DNA from: Nitrospirota bacterium
GTDB taxonomy: Bacteria > Nitrospirota > Nitrospiria > Nitrospirales > UBA8639
Assembly: GCA_027623995.1 (NCBI GenBank)
Contig: JAQBUF010000004.1
Coordinates: 18,551 to 82,550, forward strand
DNA: 64,000 nucleotides
Direction: 5' to 3'
Shown here piece by piece: positions 1-8,886 of this stretch; within the stretch, counting starts at the first letter, position 1, and the number at the start of each line of letters is the position of its first letter. The notes under the pieces are model-generated. The model searched no databases and had not been told where the DNA came from. It worked only from the letters and a program-made list of their open reading frames with translations. The translations under genes were made by a program, and so were the position numbers.

Positions 1-74
1 TAGGCCTGAACCAATGGACGAATGAGTCGCAAATAGGGATCTCGTTGAAAATCTTGAATGGTGTTACGCGCCAT
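1..74 (-). CDS. Possible 5' end of a gene leaving the left edge
   Basis: An ATG on the minus strand at 74, preceded by a purine-rich ggggagag about nine bases upstream, opens a frame that reads MARNTIQDFQRDPYLR and stays open to the window edge (24 codons plus two bases). It lies 75 bases downstream of the hypothetical gene at 150-752 on the same strand, so it could be the next gene of that operon. Too little is visible to assign a family, and the two final bases (TA) could even begin a stop codon. Confidence 0.3.
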   Translation of the reverse strand, partial: MARNTIQDFQRDPYLRLIRPLVQA

Positions 75-149
75 ACTTTCGCACTCTCCCCATGTCTGTC
101 AGTTTCAATGTCACCAATGTTTCATGGCCATTCCTGAGGTCAACACGCA

Positions 150-752
150 TCACTCTCCTATATCTGGATATTCGATCGACCCAGTCCGAAAAAAGGCTGC
201 TGGGTCTGGAACGATCCACGCCACGTCTTCCACAATTTCCAACAGGGGAATCTCGGCTTCTTCTGAATCATCGAGGAGGTTGTGGGTAGTCTCGGGTTCC
301 GGCTCTTCGTCAAACTCGTCATTTGCAAACAGGTCATCTTCATCTGAGAGGGATCGAAGCAAAAAATCCGTATCCCAAAAATAAATGGTGATCATGGCCT
401 CTTCGTCCACTTGGCCAATACGAAAGGCCCCTATCGTCCGTAAGGCCTGAGCATCATCTTCGACCAACTCATTATGAATCGCGCAAAAGTTCTGCAGACA
501 TTCGTAGAGCAACAACCAGTGAATATCGGTCAGCAGATAGACCGAAGCATCTCTGGTCGCCGCTAACAATTGGCCCATCATGCGAATCGCCGTATAGGGA
601 CTACAGGCCACCGAGGTATAAGGATAGAGCCCTTCCCATGAGTCAATCGCTCCCCCATCAGCCAACATTTTCACCTCGGTCATTTCACTCAACAAGGCTT
701 CTTGCAAAATGGCTTCAAACGCCGCGTCTGGTTTCGTACGAAAGTAAATCAC
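150..752 (-). CDS. Hypothetical acidic cytoplasmic protein
   Basis: A 200-residue frame with no family I recognise. It has no signal peptide or membrane segment. The N-terminal two thirds look globular, and residues about 135-165 are very acidic (DEDDLFANDEFDEEPEPE), like a linker, followed by a short conserved-looking tail. The track start is a GTG with a distant ggag; an internal ATG at residue 24 (MTEVKML) is an alternative start. Codon use and composition resemble its neighbours, and no competing frame on the other strand looks protein-like, so I believe it is a gene but give no function. Confidence 0.6.
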   Translation of the reverse strand: MIYFRTKPDAAFEAILQEALLSEMTEVKMLADGGAIDSWEGLYPYTSVACSPYTAIRMMGQLLAATRDASVYLLTDIHWLLLYECLQNFCAIHNELVEDDAQALRTIGAFRIGQVDEEAMITIYFWDTDFLLRSLSDEDDLFANDEFDEEPEPETTHNLLDDSEEAEIPLLEIVEDVAWIVPDPAAFFRTGSIEYPDIGE

Positions 753-1206
753 AACAATATATTACTCCATAAATGATGGGGTATGAGCATCAATCGTCGC
801 ATGATCATTCCCCCTCAACCACCTCATGAACCATCAAAGAAAAAGGGTACACGATTCACCGATGCCTGGCGAATGCTTCTCTTTTGGGCCTGTTGAATAT
901 TTCATGCCCAAAACCCATGAATGCTCGAGATAAGACGACCAGCATCAGTGAGAGGGAATGTTCAAAAAAGTCCGTCCAGGAAGGCCGCAGTCATTTTGAC
1001 GCGCGGAGCGTACTCTCAGTACGTGAGCACGGCAAAATGGCGAGAACGCTGCTGGCGGCTTTTTTCAACATTCCCCTTTTAAACACTCCCACTGAGCGGA
1101 GCAACCCTGGCATGACATGCGGAATCATCAAGCCCTTGGCTTGAATGTAGATGGGATTATTGTGGTTTGAGAAGATCAAAAAGAAAAAAACGGCGAGAAG
1201 ACCGAT
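753..1206. other. Intergenic stretch occupied by repeat copy A
   Basis: About 450 bases between the hypothetical gene and the HD-GYP gene. The middle (886-1075) is a copy of the MITE-like repeat described separately. The ORFs that the track lists here are translations of the repeat and not genes. Nothing else is recognisable. Confidence 0.7.
886..1075. repeat. MITE-like intergenic repeat, copy A (190 bp)
   Basis: The unit starts with gggcctgttgaatatttcatg and a semi-conserved 45-base arm, then an inverted-repeat core from 954 to 1075. The core begins gggaatgttcaaaaaag and ends cttttttcaacattccc, so its ends are near-perfect inverted repeats. Inside are a second palindrome (gcgtact...agtacgtg) and a cattttg/caaaatg pair. 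Both ends carry a T- or A-run next to a GC stem, so a transcript in either direction would see a terminator-like hairpin. The upstream arm is almost identical to that of copy D at 61366. Confidence 0.85.
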
Positions 1207-2520
1207 CTAGATGGAGGTGTGTTGCCTCTCGGGCAAAAAACACAAGTCATCTTGAACACCTTCTTCGAAGGGATTCAAGAGTCGCAACACACGAATGGGT
1301 TTTTGGCCAGACTGGCACTCTGACAAATCTACAACTCGGAAGGATAGAAGCTTTTCTCGGGTTTTACTCCACACAAGCTTCACCCTTGGAAGCATATGAT
1401 CCGCCTGGTTGATCCCAATGACCCAACCTCGCTCCCCGGTGCTCAGTTCAACCAAACTGCCCACAGGATATAAGCCCAAACATTGGATGAGGGCTTCAAC
1501 CCATTCCATGGAAAATTTCCCCTCAATGCCTAATTGATACAACCGACGAATGGCGAGCCCCGGTGGAAGTGGTGGACGCCCTCCCCGCTTGCTGACCAAC
1601 GCATCATAACGATCTACCAAACCCACGAGCTGAGATAAGGGCGAAATCGTCTTCCCTTGGCGTCCCCATGGATACCCGGCCCCATCCACCCGTTCATGAT
1701 GCTCAAGGACAATACGACGCGAGGCTTCGGCAATGTCTTCCGTGTTGGCTAAAATCGATGCGCCAAGTTTGGGGTGGGTCATATACAAATTGCGCTCTTC
1801 TGGAGAAAACGCACCTTTTTTGAAGAGAAGATTGCGTGGCAAACGAAGCTGTCCCACATCGTGGAGCAATGCGCCAATCGCCAAAGCCTGGAGTTGTTGC
1901 TCATACATTTTCGACCGATACCCCACCACTAAGGCCAACACACACACATCAACCGCATGGGAAAACAGGGAAGCATCAAATTGCATCATCCGTTGTAACT
2001 GCGCATCGGCCAGCACACAGCCCTCGCGAGCCTTAATACAATCAAATAAGGTCTGGGTCACGTTCTGCAAAGGGCCTGATTCTAAGGCCACCCCAGTTTT
2101 TATCCCCTCAAACACTCGTTTAATGGAGGAGATAGCCTCAGACCGCACTCCTTGAGCCATATAAAGCTCTTCTTCAAAAGTATCCAGGTCAAAGCTTTTT
2201 CCTAAAGATTCGTTCACCTCATCCTCTTCTGATACTCCTGGAGGTTCATGATGCATTTCGGCCAACCCGGGCATCGGAGAAGGCTCAATACTTCCCTGAG
2301 TTTTCAGGATCCCCGATTCGCAAGCGGAATCCTGCACATCAGGGCCCTGTTCGGTGTCAATAGTCACTTCCCGAACACCTGATTTCATGAGTTGACGAAT
2401 ATCGGCGTACGACTTCACCGGTCCTCGATGAAACCATAACGGAGATTTGAACCACGACTGATCCAGACCGAGCAAATGCATTCCTGGCTTGAGCTGTTCA
2501 ACGGGAATTCGTCGTTTCAT
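1207..2520 (-). CDS. HD-GYP domain cyclic-di-GMP phosphodiesterase
   Basis: A 437-residue cytoplasmic signalling protein predicted to hydrolyse cyclic di-GMP. Residues about 1-120 match the DUF3391 module that often precedes HD-GYP domains (MKRRIPVEQLKPGMHLLGLD). The HD-GYP domain covers about 180-360, with the metal-binding LLHDVG motif and the signature HHERVDGAGYPWG, where the GYP triad is intact. A C-terminal segment of about 65 residues (PVGSLVELSTGERGWV) is the beta-rich tail seen in this architecture. No receiver or sensor domain is fused, so the input is unknown. It is monocistronic by spacing, with a repeat downstream and a 460-base AT-rich gap upstream. The family assignment is firm; activity is inferred from the intact motif. 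Confidence 0.92.
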   Translation of the reverse strand: MKRRIPVEQLKPGMHLLGLDQSWFKSPLWFHRGPVKSYADIRQLMKSGVREVTIDTEQGPDVQDSACESGILKTQGSIEPSPMPGLAEMHHEPPGVSEEDEVNESLGKSFDLDTFEEELYMAQGVRSEAISSIKRVFEGIKTGVALESGPLQNVTQTLFDCIKAREGCVLADAQLQRMMQFDASLFSHAVDVCVLALVVGYRSKMYEQQLQALAIGALLHDVGQLRLPRNLLFKKGAFSPEERNLYMTHPKLGASILANTEDIAEASRRIVLEHHERVDGAGYPWGRQGKTISPLSQLVGLVDRYDALVSKRGGRPPLPPGLAIRRLYQLGIEGKFSMEWVEALIQCLGLYPVGSLVELSTGERGWVIGINQADHMLPRVKLVWSKTREKLLSFRVVDLSECQSGQKPIRVLRLLNPFEEGVQDDLCFLPERQHTSI

Positions 2521-2983
2521 GCAAACCTGGTTTTTAAGGGTAGCTCAAGCAGAACAATTGGAAACAGCCCATGTAGATTGGTCTTCCAATTCACCTGCAT
2601 AAAAAAACACACATTCAGGACAAATTCTAAGAAAATTGAGTGGCAGGAAATGAACGCAACTCCTGATCAATTTGTCGGTTAAATGGGGACGACCTTGAGC
2701 CAACAACCATCTTGGTTTGTTGGTGTTTGAACTCGTTCGTTTTCGGTGAAACAGTTTACTGAGGGTTTTTGCTACTTAATTATACCTATCATAATAGTCA
2801 CAAATCTCTTAGTTTTTGAGTATTTGTGTACTTATTTCAGGAATATATTTTTCCACTATTCACCTCTTTATTTTTAAAAAAAAATCATTTTTTTCTCGAA
2901 TTGGCATTGCGACTCCGCCCTCTATTTCGTATTCTGAAATTGTCCTTTGATATCTTAGAATACATCCCCCGTCAGGATTACCA
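2521..2983. other. AT-rich divergent intergenic region
   Basis: About 460 bases between two divergent genes, markedly AT-rich from 2740 to 2890. It contains a hairpin at 2699-2724 (ccaacaa ... ttgttgg). I see no ORF with a ribosome binding site and no match to the cyclic-di-GMP riboswitch consensus that I can recall. It presumably holds the promoters of both genes. Confidence 0.5.
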
Positions 2984-4288
2984 ATGAACCGCCATCTTGT
3001 CTGCGCTTTGCTTTTCCACCCCATCATCCTAATGATCCTTTTTGCTCTTAGCCCTCCGGTCTTGGGAGCCACAATTGGCACCCCCTTGTACCAACCAAAG
3101 ACCCCACCGAGTGCTATGGACTATCAGGAGGGCCTCTCTGCGCTGGCTAAGGGGGATCTTGATATGGCGAAACACGCCTTTCTGGCCACATTGGATAAAA
3201 CTCCTGCCCACGTAGGAGCAATGGTCGGGTTGGCTGAAATAGCCCTCAAGCAAAAGTCCCCAAAGGTCACGGAACAATATATTCAACAAGCGCTGGAAGT
3301 GGCCCCCAAAAATGCCTTAATTCATCAACTGTGGGGCAGACACCTTACCCAACAGGGCCGGCTTGAAGAAGCCGAAGCCGCGTACCAACGTAGCATCGAA
3401 TTAGAACCTAAACTCCTACGACTTCACTTGGAACTGGGAGATTTTTATCTCCAACGATCCAACCAGCCTGACAAAGCCATCACCGCCTACCAAGCCGCCC
3501 TGGCCTTACAAGCCTCCCATGCTGGTGCGCATTTTGGTCTTGGTTCGGCATTGGCCAACACCGGGAAAATTGACCAAGCCGTTTTAGAGTTTCAAGAAGC
3601 AGGACAGTTAGCCCCTGACAACCCTCTTCCTTTTTTTGCCCTAGGGCGAATCCATATGACGCGGAAGCAACTTGACGACGCCAGGAAATTCTTCGACAAA
3701 GCCATTCTCGCCCAACCTAAATTTGTTCAAGCATTCATGGCACGAGGAGACGTTTCGATTCTCCAAGCACAAGACGCCAAAGCCTTGGAAGATTATGAAG
3801 CTGCTCGCACACTCGCACCACGCATTCCTGGGTTACACGTCAAAATCGGACTCCTTCACGAACGAAACAAACGTTTTGATCAAGCCATTGACTCGTTTCG
3901 TACGGCCATTTCGATCAATCCAAACCAGCCCATTGCGCTCAACAATTTGGCGTGGATATCCGTCCAACATAACGCTCATTTGGATGAAGCCGTCACATGG
4001 GCCGAACAAGCCGTGGCCCTCGCTCCAAAGAGTAGCGCCTTTCAAGACACGTTGGGCTGGGTGTACTGGAAACGAGGAGAATTGGAGAAAGCTGCGGAAG
4101 TCCTTAATAGAGCAACAGGGTTAAAACCTGAGCAGGCGGAAATTTTTTACCATTTGGGAGTCGTGGAGGCGGAGCGCGGAAAAACCGAAAAGGCTGTGAC
4201 CGCCCTAGAAAAGGCTTTGGCCCTGAATGCCAAATTTACCGATGCTGAAGATGCCCGCAAACGCCTCGAATCACTTCAACATCCCTAG
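2984..4288 (+). CDS. Exported tetratricopeptide-repeat protein
   Basis: A 434-residue protein with an N-terminal signal segment (ALLFHPIILMILFALSPPV, likely cleavage after LGA). About ten consecutive 34-residue TPR units run from residue 43 to the end, for example EEAEAAYQRSIELEPK and KAITAYQAALALQAS. Such arrays form a superhelical scaffold for protein-protein contacts, here in the periplasm or at the outer membrane. The ATG at 2984 follows a cagga motif at suitable distance. There is no catalytic domain, and neighbours do not reveal the partner. The function beyond scaffolding is unknown. Confidence 0.85.
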   Translation: MNRHLVCALLFHPIILMILFALSPPVLGATIGTPLYQPKTPPSAMDYQEGLSALAKGDLDMAKHAFLATLDKTPAHVGAMVGLAEIALKQKSPKVTEQYIQQALEVAPKNALIHQLWGRHLTQQGRLEEAEAAYQRSIELEPKLLRLHLELGDFYLQRSNQPDKAITAYQAALALQASHAGAHFGLGSALANTGKIDQAVLEFQEAGQLAPDNPLPFFALGRIHMTRKQLDDARKFFDKAILAQPKFVQAFMARGDVSILQAQDAKALEDYEAARTLAPRIPGLHVKIGLLHERNKRFDQAIDSFRTAISINPNQPIALNNLAWISVQHNAHLDEAVTWAEQAVALAPKSSAFQDTLGWVYWKRGELEKAAEVLNRATGLKPEQAEIFYHLGVVEAERGKTEKAVTALEKALALNAKFTDAEDARKRLESLQHP

Positions 4289-4315
4289 CCCTCACTGACC
4301 GCTGCAACCGTCACA

Positions 4316-4807
4316 CTAGACAATCCAAGGAATCAACTTATGGCTACGGGTTTGGTACTCCCGATAATCGGGGAAGGCGTTCATCAGCAACACTTCTTCA
4401 TATTGGAGTTTCAAAAACAAATCGACCACTAATAGGCACCAGACCAACCCTCGCCAAAGGGAAAACTCTTCAATGACCAGAGCCAACGTCAGCAGCAATA
4501 ACGCCGTATACATTGGATGCCGAATCCATCGATACGGTCCCCCCGTTTGAAGAGGACTCTGCGGTTTAATCTCCGGCAATGCACTGAGATGTCGAAGCTT
4601 CATGGTCCAGAGTGCCCACACGACAAGAAGTCCCCCTAGCATTTCGAGCAGCAACAGTGCCGGAGTTTCCGCAACCCAAGGGCCTGTGGCAAAAATCCAT
4701 CCAAGGCAAATAAATTGCACACCGACAAAAACATAGGACTGGATTCGATGACGAGATTGACTCACGCTTCGACCTTCTCTTGAATGATTTGTTCCAACGG
4801 ATGCCAC
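4316..4807 (-). CDS. Isoprenylcysteine carboxyl methyltransferase-like membrane protein
   Basis: A 163-residue membrane protein with about four hydrophobic segments. It carries the motif that marks the ICMT/phospholipid methyltransferase fold (GGPYRWIRHPMY, then LLLMNAFPDYREY), which forms the S-adenosylmethionine site in this family. The likely role is methylation of a lipid or lipidated substrate in the inner membrane; bacterial members are mostly uncharacterised. The start is a GTG, and no internal ATG lies before the first membrane segment. It is convergent with the TPR gene (27-base gap). Confidence 0.75.
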   Translation of the reverse strand: MASVGTNHSREGRSVSQSRHRIQSYVFVGVQFICLGWIFATGPWVAETPALLLLEMLGGLLVVWALWTMKLRHLSALPEIKPQSPLQTGGPYRWIRHPMYTALLLLTLALVIEEFSLWRGLVWCLLVVDLFLKLQYEEVLLMNAFPDYREYQTRSHKLIPWIV

Positions 4808-4918
4808 AAGCTCTTGAGGAAAAGAACCGCCACGATGCAGCCCACCCTCAAGCGCCCAATCCTATCCGGCGACAAAGTATAATGGCTCTACATGCCGCTT
4901 TAACATGAGGACGCCTTC

Positions 4919-5473
4919 GTGAAGATTCACGCCATGAAATCGATTCAAAAATTCTTAGGCAAACCCTACATGCCGTTCATCTCATTTTGTGCTGGGGTTA
5001 CCTACGACACCTTTACCCTCACCCGAATTGATCGACTGTTCGATAATCTCTTTTTGCTCCTGTATGTGACACTCCTCGGCACCTTGATCATTTTCACAGG
5101 ACGGGCACAGTTAGGGCAATGGCCAATAATGCCACGGCAAAGTTCTCCATGGTCGGTTCTTTCCCTTCTACATAAGACTCGTCCTTATCATGTTCCGGCG
5201 TTACATTTTCTCTTTGGCAGCCTGTTCAGCGCCTACGCGATTGTCTATTCGAGAAGCGCATCGTTTAATTCCTCAGCCATTTTCCTCGCGGTCATAGTCA
5301 TTGTCCTCATCCTGAATGAATTTTTTCACAGCCGCCTTTCAAGCCTCACCGTGCAAACCACCCTGTACGCCTTGGTGACGTTTAGCTTCTTCACGTTTTT
5401 TCTTCCCGTGGTCACTGGCTATATGAACACCCTCGTGTTCTTGATCGGTGTGGCCTCACCATGGCGGTGGTGA
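4919..5473 (+). CDS. Membrane half of a DUF2914-type protein (split gene, 5' part)
   Basis: A 184-residue frame with five or six hydrophobic segments and the phrases FDNLFLLLYVTLLGTLIIF and LYALVTFSFFTFFLPVVTGY, which I associate with the membrane half of DUF2914 proteins. It ends abruptly in ...GVASPWRW just after the last helix begins. The next ORF (5461-6054), in a different frame, continues what should be the same protein. Either a one- or two-base indel has split the gene or two coupled polypeptides are made. The family's soluble half is carried by the next ORF. Confidence 0.65.
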   Translation: MKIHAMKSIQKFLGKPYMPFISFCAGVTYDTFTLTRIDRLFDNLFLLLYVTLLGTLIIFTGRAQLGQWPIMPRQSSPWSVLSLLHKTRPYHVPALHFLFGSLFSAYAIVYSRSASFNSSAIFLAVIVIVLILNEFFHSRLSSLTVQTTLYALVTFSFFTFFLPVVTGYMNTLVFLIGVASPWRW

Positions 5474-6054
5474 TTCGAGTCGTGACGCTGACCTACCGAG
5501 GCGTCTCCACACCATCTCAATGGACGGCCATGTTCACCAGCCTTCCCGCGATAGGCTTGGTCGCAGTATTCACCGGATTTTATTTTTTGAATTGGATACC
5601 CCCCGTTCCGCTCTCTTTGAAATTCGCAGGCATTTACCATCAGGTTGAAAAGACCAATGGTTCCTATCGTCTGACCTTTGAAGAAGGAGCGTGGTACGAA
5701 TGGATGAAGGACTCCGATGATGTCATCCGAGGAGAAGGCCCAGCTTATTGCTTCATCTCCGTGTTCGCACCCACTAGCCTGGAAACCACGATTTACCATC
5801 ATTGGCAATACCGCCCCTTTCCAAAAAGCGAAACCACCAACAAGCGCCCCTTCCACACCACCGACCGCATTCCCATCAACATCTCCGGAGGCCGCGAATC
5901 CGGCTACCGCAGCTATACCGTTAAACAACACCTCTCCCCAGGAGAATGGCAAGTGAGGATCGAAACTGAAGATGAACTCGTCATTGACCAAATAACCTTT
6001 ATGGTTGAAGCCAATAACATCCAATTACGAAAGCTGGAAACAAGAATGTACTAA
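5461..6054 (+). CDS. Soluble DUF2914 half (split gene, 3' part)
   Basis: A 197-residue frame overlapping the previous one by 13 bases. It begins with the end of a membrane helix and a TYRG turn, has one more hydrophobic segment (about residues 32-50), then a beta-rich domain ending SGGRESGYRSYTVKQHL and GEWQVRIETEDELVI, characteristic of DUF2914. It lacks a convincing ribosome binding site of its own at the ATG, which favours a frameshift over two genes. Function of the family is not known to me beyond being membrane-anchored. Confidence 0.65.
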   Translation: MAVVIRVVTLTYRGVSTPSQWTAMFTSLPAIGLVAVFTGFYFLNWIPPVPLSLKFAGIYHQVEKTNGSYRLTFEEGAWYEWMKDSDDVIRGEGPAYCFISVFAPTSLETTIYHHWQYRPFPKSETTNKRPFHTTDRIPINISGGRESGYRSYTVKQHLSPGEWQVRIETEDELVIDQITFMVEANNIQLRKLETRMY

Positions 6055-6060
6055 CAATGG

Positions 6061-6468
6061 CTACTCATAGCGATATCCGCCACTAATGTGCCGTTCAAAT
6101 GTTGAGGCTAGGCCAATGTGATTACGGTAAATGGAGGACTCCACGATTTCTTTATTGTTCGGCGCGAGTTCACCTGCGGTTTGGAAATGGTTCTTGGCTT
6201 GATCATGCTGGCCAAGTTTGTGCTCAGTTAGGGCGAGGTTAAAGTGGGCTTCTGGTAACTGTGGATCATCTTTCACTGCTGCAAGGAAATGTTCCTCTGC
6301 GGCCTTCCAGTTTCCATCGTTGTAGAGTTTAATTCCTTCAAGATTGTGCTGAGCCGCTGTGGGGCTTGATATGGGCAGGACCGCGAGAGGGCCAGATTTT
6401 GTTGCGCATCCTGAGATAATCGATAAGAATCCTAGAATCATGAAGCTATAAATTATTCCTCGTGGCAT
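6061..6468 (-). CDS. TPR lipoprotein
   Basis: A 135-residue lipoprotein. The N-terminus has a hydrophobic segment ending in the lipobox ISGC (cysteine about residue 21). Two to three TPR motifs follow (GIKLYNDGNWKAAEEHFLAA, LPEAHFNLALTEHKLGQHD). It is probably anchored to a periplasmic membrane face and used for protein contacts. A purine-rich aggaggac lies upstream of the ATG. It is convergent with the DUF2914 gene, six bases apart. Confidence 0.8.
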   Translation of the reverse strand: MPRGIIYSFMILGFLSIISGCATKSGPLAVLPISSPTAAQHNLEGIKLYNDGNWKAAEEHFLAAVKDDPQLPEAHFNLALTEHKLGQHDQAKNHFQTAGELAPNNKEIVESSIYRNHIGLASTFERHISGGYRYE

Positions 6469-6573
6469 ACATTGTCCTCCTAAATTTTTCGTCCCTTCTC
6501 AATTGCTCCAAATTTTCAATAACCGGCTGTTCCCCATTGTAGCCAGAACAACATTACGATACCATGCCGATCC

Positions 6574-7965
6574 ATGACACATGACGTGTTAATTATTGGT
6601 GGCGGATCGGCAGGGTATGCTGCCGCACGGACTGCTCGCGACGAAGGGGCAAACGTGGGCATTATCGACCACGGCCCATTGGGTGGGCTCTGTATTCTCC
6701 GCGGATGCATGCCGACTAAAACCATTCTTCGTTCTTCCGATATTATTTCGCTGATGAAGCGAGCTCAAGAATTCGGCCTCTCTCCGGTCACGGCCAAGGC
6801 CAATCTCTCAGCCATCATTGATCGTAAGGCTCGGCTCATTGGCGAGTTTGCGGATGATCGCATTCAGGCATTGAAGGATTCACGTTTTACCTTGTACGAA
6901 GAACGAGCCCACTTTAATTCACCACATGAAGTGCAGGTTGGTTCTCAGACGCTCACGGCCAAGGCGTTTATCATATCAACAGGGTCGGTGGTCTCGCGCA
7001 TTCCTATCCCTGGACTTGAAGAAGTGGGATACATCACGAGTGATGAGGCATTGGAAATGCGCGACCTGCCTCAATCAATGATCGTCCTTGGTGGTGGGGC
7101 TGTCGCGGTTGAACTCGCTCAATTCTTTTCTCGTATTGGAACAAACGTCACCCTCATTCAACGTAGTCGGCACATCATGTCTGATGGAGATGAAGACCTC
7201 GCTCGCCCGGTCGAAGCTCGATTCCGCGAAGAGGGCATGACCGTATTCACCAACACACAACTTCATCGATTCACTCAGGATGGCACACAAAAGGTGGCGC
7301 ATTTTGAACACGACGGAGAAGAAAAAACAGTTGCTGCGGATGTCGTCCTCCAAGCTCTTGGCCGACAACCGAATATCGATGGCTTACATCTTGAAGCTGC
7401 GGGGGTCCAAACGGAAAAGGGCAAGGTCGTTGTTGATGACACGATGCGTACCAATCACCCACATATTTTTGCCGTCGGCGACGTCAATGGCATCCAGGAA
7501 ATTGTGCACATTGCAATCGAGCAGGGAGAGATTGCAGGTTGGAATGCCATACACCCGAACGACTCACCACGCCGATATGACGATCGGTTAAAAACCCAGG
7601 TCGTCTTTACCGACCCACAAGTGGCGAACGTTGGCCTGAGCGAAAAAGAATGCCGGAAAGAGCAGGTTGCATACATGACCGCCTCCTATCCATTTAACGA
7701 CCATGGAAAGTCTATGACGCTTGGTGAAACCCATGGGCATGTGAAACTCCTCGCCGACCCTCTTACCGGAACTCTCCTTGGAGCTCATATAGTCGGACCC
7801 GAAGCGGCTGAACTCATCCATGAACTCATTGCCGTGATGTATTTCTATGGCACAGTGCATGACCTGATGCGAATCCCCCACTATCACCCCACCTTAGCCG
7901 AAATCATTACCTATCCTGCGGAAGAATTGCTCGGACGGATTCCTAAGTCACCTCGCACCTCATAA
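6574..7965 (+). CDS. FAD-dependent disulfide oxidoreductase (lipoamide dehydrogenase/mercuric reductase type)
   Basis: A 463-residue class I pyridine nucleotide-disulfide oxidoreductase. Visible are the FAD-binding IIGGGSAGYAAARTA, the redox-active CILRGC (C-x4-C) followed by MPTK, the second Rossmann motif VLGGGAVAVELAQFF, the FAD contact IFAVGDVNG, and the C-terminal dimerisation domain with HYHPTLAE, which supplies the catalytic His-Glu pair. It is not part of a 2-oxoacid dehydrogenase operon and lacks the N-terminal HMA domain and C-terminal vicinal cysteines of true MerA, so the disulfide substrate is unknown. Its neighbour is a TVP38-type membrane protein, and the same pairing recurs at 9342-11721. 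The genes converge and overlap by six bases. Confidence 0.85.
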   Translation: MTHDVLIIGGGSAGYAAARTARDEGANVGIIDHGPLGGLCILRGCMPTKTILRSSDIISLMKRAQEFGLSPVTAKANLSAIIDRKARLIGEFADDRIQALKDSRFTLYEERAHFNSPHEVQVGSQTLTAKAFIISTGSVVSRIPIPGLEEVGYITSDEALEMRDLPQSMIVLGGGAVAVELAQFFSRIGTNVTLIQRSRHIMSDGDEDLARPVEARFREEGMTVFTNTQLHRFTQDGTQKVAHFEHDGEEKTVAADVVLQALGRQPNIDGLHLEAAGVQTEKGKVVVDDTMRTNHPHIFAVGDVNGIQEIVHIAIEQGEIAGWNAIHPNDSPRRYDDRLKTQVVFTDPQVANVGLSEKECRKEQVAYMTASYPFNDHGKSMTLGETHGHVKLLADPLTGTLLGAHIVGPEAAELIHELIAVMYFYGTVHDLMRIPHYHPTLAEIITYPAEELLGRIPKSPRTS

Positions 7966-8730
7966 CTTCGAGCCAACTTCTTTTGCCCCACACCAAGAAC
8001 ACTGGACTTCTGAAGTAGGCAATTGAATAGGAGCCTGTGTCATTTCTTCAGAAACAGGCGCTTCTCCTTGAATGAGTCGTACCCACCAGGCCGATTTATT
8101 CTTGAGAATTAACTTCGGCAAAAAGAGAAACAGTCCGGCCAACAGCAATCCCGACAAAATGATCGGCCACTGCATTGTCGGGACACTGCCACCCAAATAG
8201 GTCAGGGCAAACGTCGACGGGATCATGCCAAATAGGGTGGCGATCGCAAACACTTTCAACGACATCTTCGTCAAGCCTGCGCCATAGCTCACAATATCGA
8301 ATGAAAAAATCGGAAGGAGACGCGCGACAAACACCAACCCCATCAAATGGTGATCTGAACACTTTTCACAAAAGTTCGCATTGGTTTTTAACAAACGCCC
8401 CAGCACTTCCCTTCCCAAAGCCCGTCCAATGAGAAAACTGAGAATGGCGCCAATCTCCGCCCCAGTCACGGCATACACCATGCCCCAGAACGGTCCAAAC
8501 GTAATTCCGGCGGCAATGTCTAACGGCAAACTAGGAATTGGGCTGACGACCACCGCGAGCACCATGAGCCCGATAAAGACCACCGGCCCCAAACTGCCCA
8601 TGGCTTTCAATTGATTCACGACGAAGTCTGGATTCAACAGGGCTTCCACATCAACCAGCTGAAAGATCCCGTATGCTCCGAAAACCAAGATGAGCAATAT
8701 CGCCAATTTCACCATATGAGAAATTCTCAT
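7960..8730 (-). CDS. TVP38/TMEM64 (VTT domain) membrane protein with C-terminal CxxC
   Basis: A 256-residue inner-membrane protein with the VTT/SNARE-associated domain: a re-entrant segment with SPIPSLPLDIAAG and GPFWG, then FLIGRALGR and ARLLPIFSFDIVSYGAG. Members are DedA-superfamily transporters or lipid scramblases. An unusual extra is the cytosolic tail after the last helix ending CSWCGAKEVGSKL, a knuckle-like CxxC that could bind metal or form a disulfide. It has a paralogue at 9342-10082. Convergent with the preceding disulfide reductase. Confidence 0.85.
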   Translation of the reverse strand: MRISHMVKLAILLILVFGAYGIFQLVDVEALLNPDFVVNQLKAMGSLGPVVFIGLMVLAVVVSPIPSLPLDIAAGITFGPFWGMVYAVTGAEIGAILSFLIGRALGREVLGRLLKTNANFCEKCSDHHLMGLVFVARLLPIFSFDIVSYGAGLTKMSLKVFAIATLFGMIPSTFALTYLGGSVPTMQWPIILSGLLLAGLFLFLPKLILKNKSAWWVRLIQGEAPVSEEMTQAPIQLPTSEVQCSWCGAKEVGSKL

Positions 8731-8886
8731 TCAGTCATTCCTCGGATTGAAAGTGTTCAACAACGAAACTTTCACAAGTCAGGTGTGAACCTTTGAAATG
8801 AGCCTTGCGCCCTTGAAGGGGAAAGCCTAGGCTTTTTCATTCCATTTTGTCACACTCTTATTCATCTGGAGTAAAGTGACGGCATT

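Noticed and set aside
884-1144. 86-residue ORF on the plus strand
   Set aside because: It is a translation of repeat copy A; the same frame appears in part in copies C and D with their own indels, and there is no ribosome site.
1733-2155. 140-residue plus-strand ORF inside the HD-GYP gene
   Set aside because: Antisense shadow; the minus-strand frame carries the full HD-GYP motif set.
2521-2983. Cyclic-di-GMP riboswitch upstream of the HD-GYP or TPR gene
   Set aside because: The GEMM consensus core is not found; only a simple hairpin is present.
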